Shown: positions 46,691-59,680 of the stretch, one piece after another
Layout: every line of letters begins with the position of its first letter
How positions within the stretch are numbered: the first letter of the stretch is position 1
Source: Bugula neritina
Lineage: Eukaryota > Bryozoa > Gymnolaemata > Cheilostomatida > Bugulidae
Direction of reading: 5' to 3'
DNA: 64,000 nucleotides
NCBI GenBank assembly: GCA_964035545.1
Contig: OZ037767.1
Location: 10,034,207 to 10,098,206, forward strand
The notes under the pieces: model-generated
The model's input: only the letters and a program-made list of their open reading frames with translations
What the model was told of the DNA's origin: nothing
Database searches by the model: none
Translations under genes and position numbers: made by a program

Positions 46691-47612
46691 ATTCATATTG
46701 ATATTCATGGCAATGGCTATCATAATTATACTTATTGTGATAATCATAATGATCATGACCGCCACTTTGATTATGATAACCATTATGACTATGAATAAGT
46801 GGCTCGCTAAGAGTAAGTATTACGGTTAGTGTTACCTACTTACAGTTTGGAGTTGAGACTTTAGAGAACTAGAATAAAAATCTTGTTCCACATGCAGAAA
46901 CGTGAAAACTTCACTCGCTAACTAAACAATCGTGAATATTTCCGCTCACCCAAATCAAATTATGACAGAACCCATCAACTGGACAAGATATTATTGTAGT
47001 ATATTTTAGGAGTTATCATCACGTTATAATTCTGCAGGTTTTGCAGGTTGCATTAACTGTTTTATGCCAATCCCCAAGTTCTCTTTGTCTGTTGAGTCTG
47101 ATTTTGGAACTCTTTAGAATTAGGAGCACCCGAATTCTAAGGTATAGAATTCTAGGGGCGAGCTCACCAGTGTAAAGGCAATCTACCACTAGAGCTCGAG
47201 GAGTGCACATCATAGATAAAGACTATTAGGCTACACCTTTTTGCTGATATAATAAAGTATTCTCTACTACTGAAAATCCTCTTCTTTCTCTTCCCTTGCC
47301 ACAAGGAGTTATGTTCTCCAGTTAGCTTTGCCAACCCACAAAATTATCACAATATTATTTCTAGTTCGGTGGACAGAACAATCAACAGCACACTTGATTT
47401 TTAGTACCATAGAAAAGCAGGTTTTATCAGTTTTAAGCCAACTGTTTCTATCAAAAAGATGTACATTATAATTATTTTTGATGCACAAGCTAGCTGCAGA
47501 CAAAAACTTCTTTGCAAACTTGTTCTCAATAATTTGTTTAATTAGGGCACAATAAGAGACATGAGCAAAACTCATCAATACCAACAAAATCGGTTTTTTT
47601 GGAGCTACTAGG
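46691..47612. other. No gene recognised
   Basis: AT-rich with scattered simple repeats (catattcatattgatattc at 46688). Two short - strand open stretches (47019-47213, 47309-47587) show no domain and no splice support. Confidence 0.45.
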
Positions 47613-47958
47613 TGTAGTGTTGTGTTTACTCAATGGCCCCTGTGGTGTAATGGTAGCACACTTGCTTGCAAGCCAGAGGACTCGGGTTCGATTCCCAGTG
47701 GGGGCAAAATTATTTTTCAGGCTATTTCGGCCTTTAGTAAAGTGTAGTAGTAGTAGTACTCCGAGAGAGTTGAGTGGCCAGGAGAGCCTGATGACTAAAG
47801 GAGTAGTAGTTAGGTCAGTGGAGTTCAGGGAGCTGGGTGGGATGTAGTGTTGTGTTTACCCAGTGGCTCCTGTGGTGTAATGGTAGCACACTTGCTTGCA
47901 AGCCAGAGGACTCGGGTTTGATTCCCAGTGGGGGCAACTGGGTAAACACAACACTACA
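47613..47958 (+). mobile_element. Inverted-repeat element with two tRNA-like heads
   Basis: Begins TGTAGTGTTGTGTTTACTCA, ends with its inverted complement (GGTAAACACAACACTACA), and has TAGG on both sides as a possible target duplication. Inside are two roughly 72-bp tRNA-like units (47636-47706, 47865-47936), each with A box TGGTGTAATGG and B box GGTTCGATTCC or GGTTTGATTCC. The inverted-repeat left sequence recurs before the second unit. The acceptor-like ends pair, but the anticodon arm does not fold, so these are tRNA-derived promoter heads and not functional tRNA genes. Confidence 0.65.
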
Positions 47959-50042
47959 TTAGGTTTTTCTTACTAAAGATGGCTGCACGTATAAAATTAG
48001 TCGATTATAAGATATTGACATAGCATAATATAATTGACTCAGTTTTTATCAGCCTCCTTATATAAGAGGTATTGCCTTTTGTTTTACTGGCTAAATTTGA
48101 ACTTTTTTTTATACCAAAGCGCAATAACTTGTAAATATTTTAACACACAAATTTATACAGAGTTACATCAAAGAAACATACATTGTATTTCAAGTAAATA
48201 AATAAAGCAGATATTTGATGCATACATAATTAATCAACATAAGAGTTCAACAGCCTCAAAAGATTTTGATCAACTCCATTATGAAACTACATCAGCACTC
48301 AAATAACTCATTTTATAATGTCTTTGTACCGTCTTACTTTATGATGATTTAGTGCTGCTGACAGATATATTATACTGCTGAAAAGTTGTTTAAACAATTC
48401 ATGCTTGCATCTCATACTAATTATAGGAGAGTTATAAAAGAATTTGTCAAAGTAAATAAATGATATAGGTTGTTTAGATTCTATTTTATTCTTTTTTTGT
48501 TGCATAACAACAGGTCTACCATACAATCTATTTAATAAAAATAGTTTTCTTTTAATGTTCACATTTCAATGTATATATGCATAAGGAGGCTTTGTTAGCT
48601 ATCTAAATTTAGTATAGGCCTATTTTATATACTTAACACAGAAAACACAAGGATACGGCTTGTAGGATTATAATATAATATAGTCTTACCAACTTTTATA
48701 CAATTTCTATTAGTAAGTAATATTGGAATGATAAAAGCATTACAAAACTTAGAAAGTTGCTTTTGCCTATTTTCATAGACATTTATGTTGAAATGTAATA
48801 TTCGATCATAATTGCAATGAGACATGTATATTTATAACATTCAAAATTTATTGTCACAAAAACAAAATTAGAGAAATAATTTATATGTTTTATACTAACT
48901 AAAATTATATTGTATGTGCACATAATGCAATAAGGAGAGGTGAAACTTTCAGCTATATAGGTGTATTAAAATAGTTCATTTTAATACATTACTTCATAAA
49001 ATTGAGTAGATATAACCTAAAACATGGTAAAATATAAAAATACTCAGCATATAATAATTGTTTAATATTGGTGAGGGCATATACAACTCAAAACTATTTA
49101 AAACTGCTAATTTTAAATTTTTACTAAATATGCTGTATATATTGAAATTGCCACTACCATTGACAATGATTTATGTAAAGTTTTTTTGACCAGCTGGTCA
49201 TCTTCTCAAATAAATAATAAGACTGAACAAAGAGGTTAACTGGAATAGTCATGGTAACATTCAGCTTGTTGACTTTAATCTATTTGCCTATAATTGGTTT
49301 GATCTATGACTGCACTAACACTCAAGATAAATTTCATATCTTATACAGCACAACTAATGATCACATATTGGCTACTTATATACATATTATCAGCTCTTTC
49401 AACTTTTTTTATAACTTTTTATATGCCAATTTATTTGTAAAAAAAATTAATTTTCTAAACAGATAAGTTGGATTATCAAAATACTATAACTTAAAGACCT
49501 GCAAATTGATATAATAGTTTTTCCAAAAGATGCCTAAATGATTGAACTAGCAACCTTTTGCTGTAAGATGAAATAAATATATACATTGGATACATAGTAC
49601 ACTTGCACTAGTGTTTTCAAAAGTTGACTGACCTCATATGCACATAAATTATTTGTGTATCCTGTCTTTAAAAATTATACAATCACTTGCCAAGATGAAC
49701 CGATCCACTAATAGAGTACAATTTCATTATTTTAATTTATTTATATATGCATGTTGCCATGACAGCAAAAAATATACAATTTGAATTAAATTTTTTTCTA
49801 GTACTAAATATCCATGAGTTGAGCAACAAAGGGGGTTATTTAATCTAAAGCCAACAAAAGTGCCTCCTTTTTAGGAAAATTTATTATTGGAGTTTCCAAC
49901 AACTAGGCATAATATTAAGCAACGATGTTATAAGTATATACATAGAGAGTCTATACTTTCCGCACATTACAATTTTACATACCACATTGGCATAATCTTT
50001 CATTTCAGCACACCATAATTAATATCTTTTAAGTTTACAAAA
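47959..50042. other. No gene recognised
   Basis: AT-rich, stops in all frames apart from short chance ORFs. A hydrophobic 71-codon stretch at 49251-49466 has no supporting features. It contains the upstream region of the peptide gene at 50043. Confidence 0.5.
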
Positions 50043-50755
50043 ATGAAAGTTTGGATCTTAATGGTAATATTTCTGCTTGCAGCTACTTGTTTTATAACAG
50101 GAAACCCTGGTAAGCATTTTCTTATAATATCTGCATAATCAAACTAATGTTTTTAAAACTATAATTTTGAAATAGAATATGGTATAAGGGTTCTTTGAAT
50201 CTATAAGTACTACACTTTTAATTCAGTTGAAAAAATGTAACCACTTTTTTAAGAGTTGTTGGTAGAGTCCAGTTTCACTATCATTTTTATTACTGCACAT
50301 GCTACGTTTTTGACTTCTTTTTTCTACATGTATAATAACGTTATATCAGCAGCATGCATTCTAAAGTATTGCTTGAATGGTGAGATAAAGTTTTGTCAAA
50401 AAGATGGTTTATGGCTTTATGTGCTGAAAACATTTTAATAATCAATTTTTCTATTTAGATTGCCATTTTGAAATACAAAAACTGTAGAGCAAATAATTAG
50501 CTAACCATGTAGGTTCCAAGTCCCGCTACCCAAACAGGAAAAAGCGGAGATAGGTGAGAAAAAAGAATGTAGATTCTAAGTGTATTTTTAGGTAAAAGTA
50601 GTTACCTTCATCGAAACAAACGCCGAGGTGAAGCAGGTAGTCCTGGAAGAGAAGATTGTTATAGAGATCCTGCTGTTTCTGGGTGCAACAGTAACAGACG
50701 TTGCAGAGGATCTGAGAAATGTTGTTTTGATGGTCAAGTCAACTCATGCAGCTAA
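50043..50755 (+). CDS. Small secreted cysteine-rich peptide (2 exons)
   Basis: Exon 1 (50043-50109) encodes MKVWILMVIFLLAATCFITG, a signal peptide. Exon 2 (50592-50755) follows a phase-1 intron with gtaagc and ttttag borders and ends at TAA 50753. The precursor is 76 residues. After a basic stretch (RNKRRGE) that could be a processing site comes a six-cysteine domain with spacing C-x8-C-x5-C-x5-CC-x7-C. The part GCNSNRRCRGSEKCCFDG resembles the core of WAP-type four-disulfide domains, but eight cysteines would be expected there. A secreted defence, inhibitor or signalling peptide is possible; the function is not known. Confidence 0.75.
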
Positions 50756-51035
50756 TTTTGAGAACAAAAATTAAAATATTTGCAGATTATATCTAACTAC
50801 ATTTTTGATATTTTTTGCTTTCAAAATCAATTTTGATGCAATTTACTTATTTATCAAAACATTGATGGTCAAGTCAATTCATGCAGCTAACTTTGAGAAC
50901 CAAAATCAAAATGTTAATAAAACATTATTTGTAGATTAGTATACCTATACCTATAATTGAATTTTTGATATTTCTTGTTTTCTAAACCAATTTTAATGCA
51001 ATTTACTTATTTATATTTTAAATCACAGTGTCACA
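50735..51035 (+). repeat. Tandem duplication of the 3' end of the cysteine-rich peptide gene
   Basis: 50735-50860 and 50861-51035 are diverged copies. Both include GATGGTCAAGTCAA(C/T)TCATGCAGCTAA, which is the last coding codons and stop, followed by matching 3' UTR (TTTTGATGCAATTTACTTATTTAT). Confidence 0.8.
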
Positions 51036-51320
51036 AATAAATTAATCGCATAAAGGAAAGGTCGTTGCTATAATTTCTCTTGTGTTTGTGCAAACTAAAT
51101 GTTTATCTTATATAATACAATTATGAATTTCAGGACGCATAAAATTCCAACTGTGACTACCTTTAAATTCTATTTTTATACATTATGTAAATTGAGAAAA
51201 CTAAAATATTGCTTTTTGATGACTCATTTATGACCTTTAACCTACATATGACTTTTAGACAACTAAATTATAATTTATAAACATGCTGTGTATGTATCTT
51301 GCTATACACACATAAATATA

Positions 51321-52198
<878 letters not shown>

Positions 52199-52722
52199 TA
52201 GTCTGGCAGAACTGGGGGTTAGGTTCGCAATCTCGGATAAAGTTTTTTTCTCTTTTGATTATTTATTTTGAGGGTTCAGGTAAATGTTTCCAGGTGGGTG
52301 TGGACCTGCCACCCTTGAGCATTTTGAGAAATCCAAGATGGCCGCCAATTATGAAAAAATTGTAATCTAGTAGGCATAAAGTCTATATTATGTTGCAAAA
52401 ACAAAAATTTTTTGATGATTTAAATAGATGTGCATTTTTGGAATTAATATTTGCCATGCCAGTGCAAATAAAACTAAAGTAAAGAGCCAAGAGACATGTT
52501 GCTCAGTTCAAAAATCGAAATTGCCTCAATAAAACATCACATATGGTGCAGAGAAATGATACAAGGTTTTTGAATAATTGTTTGGACAGATATATAAAGA
52601 AAAACATTGCTTATTGCCAGTGAATAAAAAGTGAAAAAGATAGAGGCATATTGCTCAGCTAAAATTAAAATGGAACATATATATAATCAAACAGATGTGA
52701 CAAACTTTCGCTCATGTTCATA

Positions 52723-52926
52723 TTAAACACCTTTCTCATTTTTTTTATCATTAGCATTTGTTAGACATGTTAGTTCATTGCAGCACACCCCTGTTACTGC
52801 TTCACAAGGACATAACTCTGTGCATGGGATAGATGTACTAGAACAACCATATCTCGTTGTTTTGCATGATTGTTGGCTTCCACAAGAGCATTTAATGAAT
52901 TTAGGCCATTTTACTTTATTTAGCAC
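52723..52926 (-). pseudogene. Cysteine-rich CXC-like reading frame inside the transposon
   Basis: Contains KFIKCSCGSQQSC, YGCSSTSIPCTELCPC and a terminal CCN, a spacing similar to tesmin/TSO1-type CXC repeats. Such tails occur at the ends of some transposon-encoded proteins. No upstream part is readable, so this is probably a remnant. Confidence 0.4.
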
Positions 52927-53639
52927 ACATCAATCGATTATGATCAAAAGTTTTTAAGTTTACTCAAAATTCATGAAAAATTACTATTATAGAGTAATAT
53001 AATTTGCTGATTCTAACTATGCATAGCAAAAACACTGGGAAGAGGTCCTGCAACATATAAGCGCAGCGTCATGTCATAGGAGCTAAATATATATATATTT
53101 GTGAACCATATCATGGTTCATATAATATATCTCAATGTACTAATAAATTAGGAAAAAGCAAAGAAAATCATGCATAATTAAAAAATCCTTAAATATTCAG
53201 TTTTATTTGCTAAAATTTCAATAGTTTGAGGCTAAAATCTATAAAAAAGAGTAGCTAAATTGTAAAAATCGCCAATGTTCTAGTGGGTTTAATGCTGCAG
53301 TTTCATATGGCTACCTGGAGGTGTGTTCTGGTAACATTGTCCAATAGCTTCATCTGTAGCAGGCAAAGTACATAAGCTAAAGGCACATCGCAAATAGCAT
53401 TGCTGACCTTAGTTTTCTAAGCCTTTTGTTTTGTAGATGTCATGGAGGAACACTTTGCATAAGCGTAGCAACATAGCATAAACCTGGTAGCCTGTATAAA
53501 TAGTAATCCTGAAAAAAGTCCTATAGTGTCACCAAATCACACTTTCTTTCTACCAAGACATTTAGTATGACTCCCTTTCTAATATTTTACATTGTTGCCA
53601 CTACATCACACCCTGAGAGGCCATGGGACGGCAGCAAGT

Positions 53640-54130
53640 TGTCTATTATAGGAATTTGTCTAGAACTTTCTCACCTAGTCCGCTGTGGTCTAAGATGGGT
53701 GGCGGTTTTGCAGCGCACCAAGTGCTATCAGAGAGTGTCATCTGATTCTGTCGTCGACATCTTCATCTGAGAGGCCACATTTCAGTATGACATCCTTCAC
53801 TGTATTCATTAACCTTTTCTTTGACCTTCCTCTCTTTCTCTGTATCTTTATCTCAGCCACCATTATAATATCTTCATCCCTATCTCTTCGGCGCACATGT
53901 CCATACATTGAAGAGGTCTTCTCCTCATGCCTATTGCGATGGCTTTTATTTTGGCCTCCTCCTTATATTATCATTTGTTATATGGTCTTCCCACTCTATA
54001 TTGTAAATGTGACAAAGCATCCTCATCTCAGTTGCATTTATCTTGTTCTCTTGTCTTTTAGTCAGTGGCCATGTCTGATATCCATACATCAGTATAGTTT
54101 TTATTGTCATCTTGTATATAACAGAACCTC
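53640..54130 (-). pseudogene. Non-LTR retrotransposon RT C-terminal fragment
   Basis: On the - strand: ILMYGYQTWPLTKRQENKINATEMRML, then after a frameshift MYGHVRRRDRDEDII and KRGRSKKRLMNTVKDVI, ending GLSDEDVDDRIR. This is the order of motifs after the RT palm in RTE/BovB-like LINE proteins (YGSETW, AEMRMLR, YGHV, RGRPKKRW). Broken by shifts and stops. The open stretch at 54281-54556 may be decayed upstream sequence but shows no clear motif. Confidence 0.8.
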
Positions 54131-55831
54131 CTGCTTGGTGGACATTTTCTTAACTTCTTGTGCATCATTTTTTGAGTGGGTCATTGCAGAGTTCAATCTT
54201 CCTTTTAACAGACTCCCTGTCCTTTGAATCAGATTGGACTCTTGATTGCATCTCATCCTTATGAGTAGTGAAAGCATATTTTATTTCAGACTCATCTCTG
54301 ATGTCATTGAAGCCTTACTGTATTTTGTTGCATGCAGAAGTGCTGTACACCCACACCTTGACAATTTCAGTTTTAATGGTGATGCCAATGATTCTCCCTT
54401 GCTGTGACCAAATCTCATGAAAATCACCTCCATGGTAATGTCTGACCAGATGCCGTCGAGCTGGCCGTGTTTATGAAGCATTGTGTGGTTACCAGCCACG
54501 AATTCAATCCTTACATCTTGTGGTATGACCTTCATGCTGCACAGATATAAGTACATTTCCCTTTCTATTGCTAGTTATAAAGCCCAGTCTCTTTCTCTAT
54601 CAGCCATGATGTGGGTGTTGATGGAAAAATTGGCCTAATAAAGCACATGACCCACGGTTTTTGCTGTTCTTCAGCTCTCTGAAATCTTAGTCAACATCTT
54701 GTCAAGGTCCTCCATGCTAGTGATTACATTTTTATCAAAGACTGGCTTCAACAGCTCTCTCACCAATATTCTCAGACCTCGAACATTCTGGGAAAATTTT
54801 TTCTATTTAGCATTTTGAGGAAACCACCAAAAGTAGAATTAACTACTTTTACCAAATCAGTTTCAATCATTAATGTTCCAGTGCACCCAACATAGGTCAT
54901 TAAAAGGAAGAAATTAATAGTAAACGTTTATGAAAGGGGATTGGTATGAAAAAGGTAGGGAACCACTGTTCCAATGAATGTACTACTTAACCCCCAGCAT
55001 GAAATAGATTCTCATTCATAAAAAAAACTGTTTACAAATGTTTTCAAAGAAAAAGTCAAATGTGCTGATTGTAAAAGTAGTTTTCGAAAGCAAAAAGTCA
55101 ATATTTAGATAAATGATGTGTCCATAATAAAGCAATTAAACTATTTTAAGAAGCCATGGTGTTGTGTTATCAAAGTTGTTCACCATTTTTTTCTAACTTT
55201 ACAAAACATAGCTAAAAGTTTAAAACAAAAAATAACTATTAAATTGGCAGCTCATCAAACTTTTTTGATAAGGCATGCTAATTTGAAAAAAATTGCTATT
55301 TAGCTCATATGACAATGACGTTGCATTTCAATTTTGCAGAACCCCTTTCAGCTTTATTTGTTGGACATATTTGTAATCAGCATATAGTATCATTCCATAT
55401 AGTAAATTTTCATGAATTTAGAAGAAACTAATAGGCAGAGATGCAAGTAAATTATAAACACGGCAAGGCTAAGTTAAACTTTAAAAAAGTGAATGATTAA
55501 GGCTTAGCTTAGTTACCCTTGGGTATCATTTGCCTTTTACTCAATAATACAGATGATAAAGGTACATGCATCTTTATTATATCAATTTCTAAAGATTTCA
55601 AAGCATTGAAGCCTTAAATTTAGCCTCAGTGGGTAGATACATTTGAATTATAAAGAATCGTCTGGTGCCTGGCGGCCATCTTGAATTTCTCGAAATGCTC
55701 AAGGGTAAGAAGTCCACACCCACCTGGAAACACTTACCTAGACCCTGTATTTGAATAATCAGAAGAGAAAAAAACTTTATCCGGGGTTGCGAGCCTAAGT
55801 CAAAAATTGGTGTTTTTCTGCCAGACTATAA

Positions 55832-56030
55832 TGTAAAAATTTAAATTCATCAATATTGTGCCTGAGGAGTGCTGAAGAGGCATGAAACTACTAGTAGCGC
55901 AATAAAATAACATCTAATTAAATTGCTCTTTTCTTCAATAATATAATTGCTCATTATTATACACATAATAATTTGAGCGCTTTTTCACCTGCTGTTTTTT
56001 AAAAAACTCAGGCTACAACTATTATATATA
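55832..56030 (+). repeat. Resumed Penelope-like 3' tail with a degenerate hammerhead
   Basis: Continues the tail broken at 52198 (ATGTAAAAATTTAAATTC). 55854-55904 retains CTGAGGA, a stem II, GAAA and an 8-bp stem I (TATTGTGC with GCGCAATA), but the UH before the cleavage site in stem III is lost. Similar to 57600-57790. Confidence 0.65.
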
Positions 56031-57365
56031 CACACACGCACACGCACACACATCATGTATACAAAACTACTCAAAATACATAAAATAACCAACTAAATAA
56101 TATTAATTGCGACTGTTGAGGTAAGTTTTGGAGTGTATATTCTATGGAGAATACATCGTCACATCAGTTTAGCAATTCAATTTATTAATGCGCTTACAGT
56201 GACTTAGAATGCATTGAATAAAGTTCAACTTTATACAATACCAGTAATTAAAAGTGTTGCATAATATCTGTGTTTAAATTCATTGTTTTGTATAGACACA
56301 TCTGATGTATAATAATAATTCAAAGATTACAGAGTTATCTCTCCTATCAAAATCCTTGTGGTATTATATAAAGTTGGACAGCTTTTATGATCAATTTTGT
56401 GCAATCACTGTTGGTTATTGAAATAAAACTTTGGTTGTTGAAATATTTGCCAACAATACAAATTAAAGCAAGAAGTTATTGCTGAATAGGCTGAAAATGT
56501 CATTTTATGATATATTTATTAAATATCATATAATAGGTATCATATAGTTTATTGTGTAATATCAAGTTTCATGAACAAAACATGTGGGATAAGATACATA
56601 ATTTGATCAGCTTGAAATAAAATGCAAATAAATAATCAAATATTTATATTTAGTAATTGTTCATATGTAGGATTGAATAGTATCAATTATTAAACATGTA
56701 TATATATTTGTTCAAGAATAGAGTGCAGTTTAAAGAAAAAAAGAGTAGGGGAGGATAACTCTACACAGCTATGTGTACTGACTGGTATGTGTTAATGTGC
56801 TTTAGCTAATCAAATAAGTATAAATTAAGAAATGCTGCTGCACTATTTAAATCATTCACTAAAGTACAGTATCAATATATTGAGTTGAATGGCTCATCCA
56901 AATATTAAAAAACAATTAGTGGACCTAAAACTCCATATTCTATTTAATTATAAAAATTATTCTTAGGTTTTACATGTTTGCTTCAATAGATGAAATAAAA
57001 ATGAGTGTTTAAGACAGACTGGTGACAGAAATAAACAAATTATTATTGAAATAGAGAAAATACCTGTCAAATAAAATTGCAAAAGAAAACAGGTATTGCT
57101 GCACATGTAGATGACAATTAGCCCGGTATTCTGCTTGATATGTATTATAGTTGATCAAATGAATTTAAAATATAGAAACTGTTACACTCTTTAATTTATT
57201 AAAAATCAATGAAACCATATATTCGAGTCTAAGAGTTTATCACAAGTGTTACATACAATGTAATTAACTCAACATTACAACTTACATGCAGTTTAAATTA
57301 AATTCTACTATAAGCTGCTTTATATTTGATAAATATTTTAGTGGTTCTATACCTTGCACTAACAA
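56031..57365. other. Mostly unannotated AT-rich sequence with one exon relic
   Basis: A short CACACACG-rich run follows 56028. 56727-56790 copies the 3' end of the exon at 23544-23702 (ACACAGCTATGTGTACTGACTGGTATGTGTT against ACACAGTCATGTGTACTGACCGGTATGTGTT), including the donor site, so a duplicated, decayed copy of that gene fragment lies here. Nothing else recognised. Confidence 0.6.
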
Positions 57366-57800
57366 CTTGCATTGCATAAACCATGAACTATAGTTTATAT
57401 TTTATATACTACCCTAAATAATATTCAAACAACTATAATAACCCCTCATTAACAATTATATTTGCTATAAATTGTGTGTTTACAATTATATGTTTCCTTA
57501 TATATTGAAAATATTTAAAAGCCTGTAATAATACCTCAGTCACCACTATATTATATTTGCATTATGTTTTATTTTGTGTTTCGCATCTTAATTTTTGATG
57601 TAAACATTTAAATTCAAAAATGTGCCTAAGATTAAGTGCTAAAGAAGCATGAAACTAAGAGTAGCACAATAAAATAGCATCGAATTAAATTGCTTTTTTT
57701 CTTGAAAATATAATTGCTCATTATTGTACATATAATAATGTGAGCACTCTTTTATCTGCTGTTTAACAAACTCACACTACATGAGCTAATAATATAGACA
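57366..57800 (+). repeat. Second copy of the Penelope-like 3' tail
   Basis: 57390-57600 aligns with 52000-52190 (GCTATAAATTGTGTGTTTACA; TTTTGTGTTTCGCAT). 57600-57790 aligns with 55840-56030, with the hammerhead region too diverged (CTAAGATTA in place of CTGANGA). Confidence 0.7.
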
Positions 57801-58040
57801 TGACGACTGTAACGACCTGATAAGCGTAGTTTATATTGCACGAAACAAATGTTTAGTCATCTAAATGAGTAAATAAACTTCCTATAGTATGAATACCAGA
57901 TATAGATACTGTATTTTTCAAAATACCGAGTTCTCTTAATTCATTGTTCAATCATAGAAACTGTTTTAAAACCGCTTCCAGGTTACGGCCAAGAATAGTT
58001 CTGCTGTTACACAACTCTTTTCTGCATGTATGTATATATA

Positions 58041-58210
58041 TATATTGTGTTGTGTTTAGCATGATAGTTTTCTTTATGTAAAAATTTGAATAATCGGTAT
58101 GCTTCATAGATTTTATTTATTTTTAGTCTAACACCTGACGAGTGCAGTTTACTGTACGAAACTATATAGTCGTGTGAGATTTTTTAAATAAAAAAATATA
58201 TATATGTATC
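58041..58210 (+). repeat. Third copy of the Penelope-like tail, carrying an intact hammerhead core
   Basis: GTGTTTAGCATGATAGTTTTC and ATGTAAAAATTTGAATAATCGG match the tail around 52175-52198/55832. It continues into the ribozyme at 58127-58179 and an AT-rich end. Confidence 0.7.
58127..58179 (+). ncRNA. Hammerhead ribozyme (type I) of a Penelope-like element
   Basis: Core CTGACGA (58135-58141) and GAAA (58158-58161) are complete. Stem II GTGCAG/CTGTAC (58142-58147 with 58152-58157, loop TTTA) has six pairs including one G-U. Stem III is very short: ACT/AGT closing an ATAT loop, with U at 58170. The predicted cleavage site follows C58171 (GTC). Stem I TCTAACAC (58127-58134) pairs with GTGTGAGA (58172-58179), seven of eight. 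Short stem III is typical of hammerheads in Penelope-like terminal repeats, which self-cleave the element RNA. Confidence 0.85.
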
Positions 58211-58232
58211 ATTAACAATCTGAACACACTAC

Positions 58233-58235
<3 letters not shown>

Positions 58236-58315
<80 letters not shown>
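58236..58315. repeat. (TA)n microsatellite
   Basis: About 40 TA units just downstream of the ribozyme-bearing tail, as at 51321-51534. Confidence 0.95.
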
Positions 58316-58317
<2 letters not shown>

Positions 58318-58899
58318 CATATAATTTGAAATACCAAGTATAGTCACAATTTTGTTTGTTATATGAAAAATGCTTGGTTGTTCAGTGATTTCCGATGTAT
58401 TGCTGCTTTTCATAAGCAACACATTATGCTCATATTACTTGCTTTCTTTATGGCTTATGTCATTGTGATTAATGTTACACAGTGTCACCTGCATATGTCT
58501 GAAGTTTCATTAGAAGAAGAGGTTAAAATGGACAGAAATGTTCTTGAAGTGTAATGAAAACTAAATTTTACAGGGATGTAAGTTTTCAATCTTTGCAGGA
58601 GTATAATGTGCTGATAATGGCTATTCCAATGAACATAAAGTCATGCTTAGGTGAACTAGTAAGCAGTTTCTAGCCCACATTTTTATTTATATACTAAACA
58701 TTAGCCACATACTTATGCAAATGTAACAATTAGTTATTATAATAGGCATAACTAGACTCTAAAATAATTATGCTGTTGTAGAAAACACCTTCATTTTCAA
58801 GCTATTATATCTTGCAATATTAACTTTCATTTAATGGCTTCAAAAATCAGCCCAAGCATTACATCAAAGTTGGATACAAGTTATTCAATATAATAAAAA

Positions 58900-59285
58900 G
58901 TAACATATTATTTTAAAATGATAAGCAGACTGTATGCTTTTGTTTGTTAGAAAAACAAAGACAAAAAGTTTTTAACAGGCACATTTTCTGTTTACTTCCG
59001 CACTGCTTGAACTATTGAAAAAATCAAAATAATAAATTCTCCTCAAAAGAAAAAAACAGAGAGAGAAATAATTCATTACAGACCCCAAAAACTAGAGAGT
59101 AATGGGCGTTACTCTACCAAATCTCTTTTTGCACCAAAACGTAGAGGGCAACTGATTAGAAAAATCAGAAAAAATGCAAATCTCCAAGTAAAACATCCAT
59201 GATTCTACTTCACATTGGAACCAGTCTTCTATGTGATCTCCTCCAACGGTTACACATCATCAATCTTTGTCTGAATGTGATAATG
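58900..59285 (+). repeat. Duplicated segment (partner 62450-62850)
   Basis: Shares ATTCATTACAGACCCC-AAAAACTAGAGAGTAATGGGCGTTACTCTACC and flanking text with 62640-62695, and CTCCAACGGTTACACATCATCAATCTTTG with 62811-62840. The copies are roughly 3.55 kb apart, supporting a tandem duplication of the exon-bearing block between them. Confidence 0.7.
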
Positions 59286-59680
59286 AATAAGTAAATAAAC
59301 TGGTGATCCTGTTGCTTTCATTCCACTTTTTAATTTTTTCATCAGTTATGTTTTCATCAGCTCGAAGAAGAGCTTTATTTAGGTTATAGTAATATTACAG
59401 CTCCAACAGAAACTAAGCCAGGATATACTGTCAAGCTCCTTAACACTTGTTCAGAAAACAAATTGAGCAAATTAGTTGAGTGAAATAAACAAATAATGAA
59501 TGTATCATTGGTACCACAGAAAAATGTATGCCGATTACAGGTTATCAACAATGGAATGATGCTGTTGTGTCAACAGATAAGATAAAACTGAAAGTCTTGC
59601 CTTCACTTGTTAAGGAACAGATCACCAGCTAAGTCTTGCACATTTTTGTCAAGGAGATTTACTCACTTATATTCCCCCAG

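Larger units (their letters stand above)
52199..55828. mobile_element. 3.6-kb terminal-inverted-repeat transposon inserted in the Penelope-like tail
   Basis: Terminal inverted repeats of about 150-160 bp (52199-52350 and 55671-55828) start TAGTCTGGCAGAA and are roughly 80-85% alike. TAA flanks both ends (52196-52198, 55829-55831). A 3-bp TWA duplication is characteristic of PIF/Harbinger elements, but no transposase is readable. Internal content: a cysteine-rich reading frame (52723-52926, -) and a LINE-derived block (53640-54130, -). Comparison with the uninterrupted tail at 58041-58090 confirms the insertion point. Confidence 0.8.

Noticed and set aside
47636-47706. Functional tRNA gene
   Set aside because: A and B boxes and the acceptor pairing are present, but no five-pair anticodon stem forms and the T stem has mismatches; treated as a tRNA-derived element head.
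49251-49466. Hydrophobic 71-codon ORF resembling a signal-peptide protein
   Set aside because: No cysteine pattern, no conserved motif and composition typical of AT-rich noncoding DNA.
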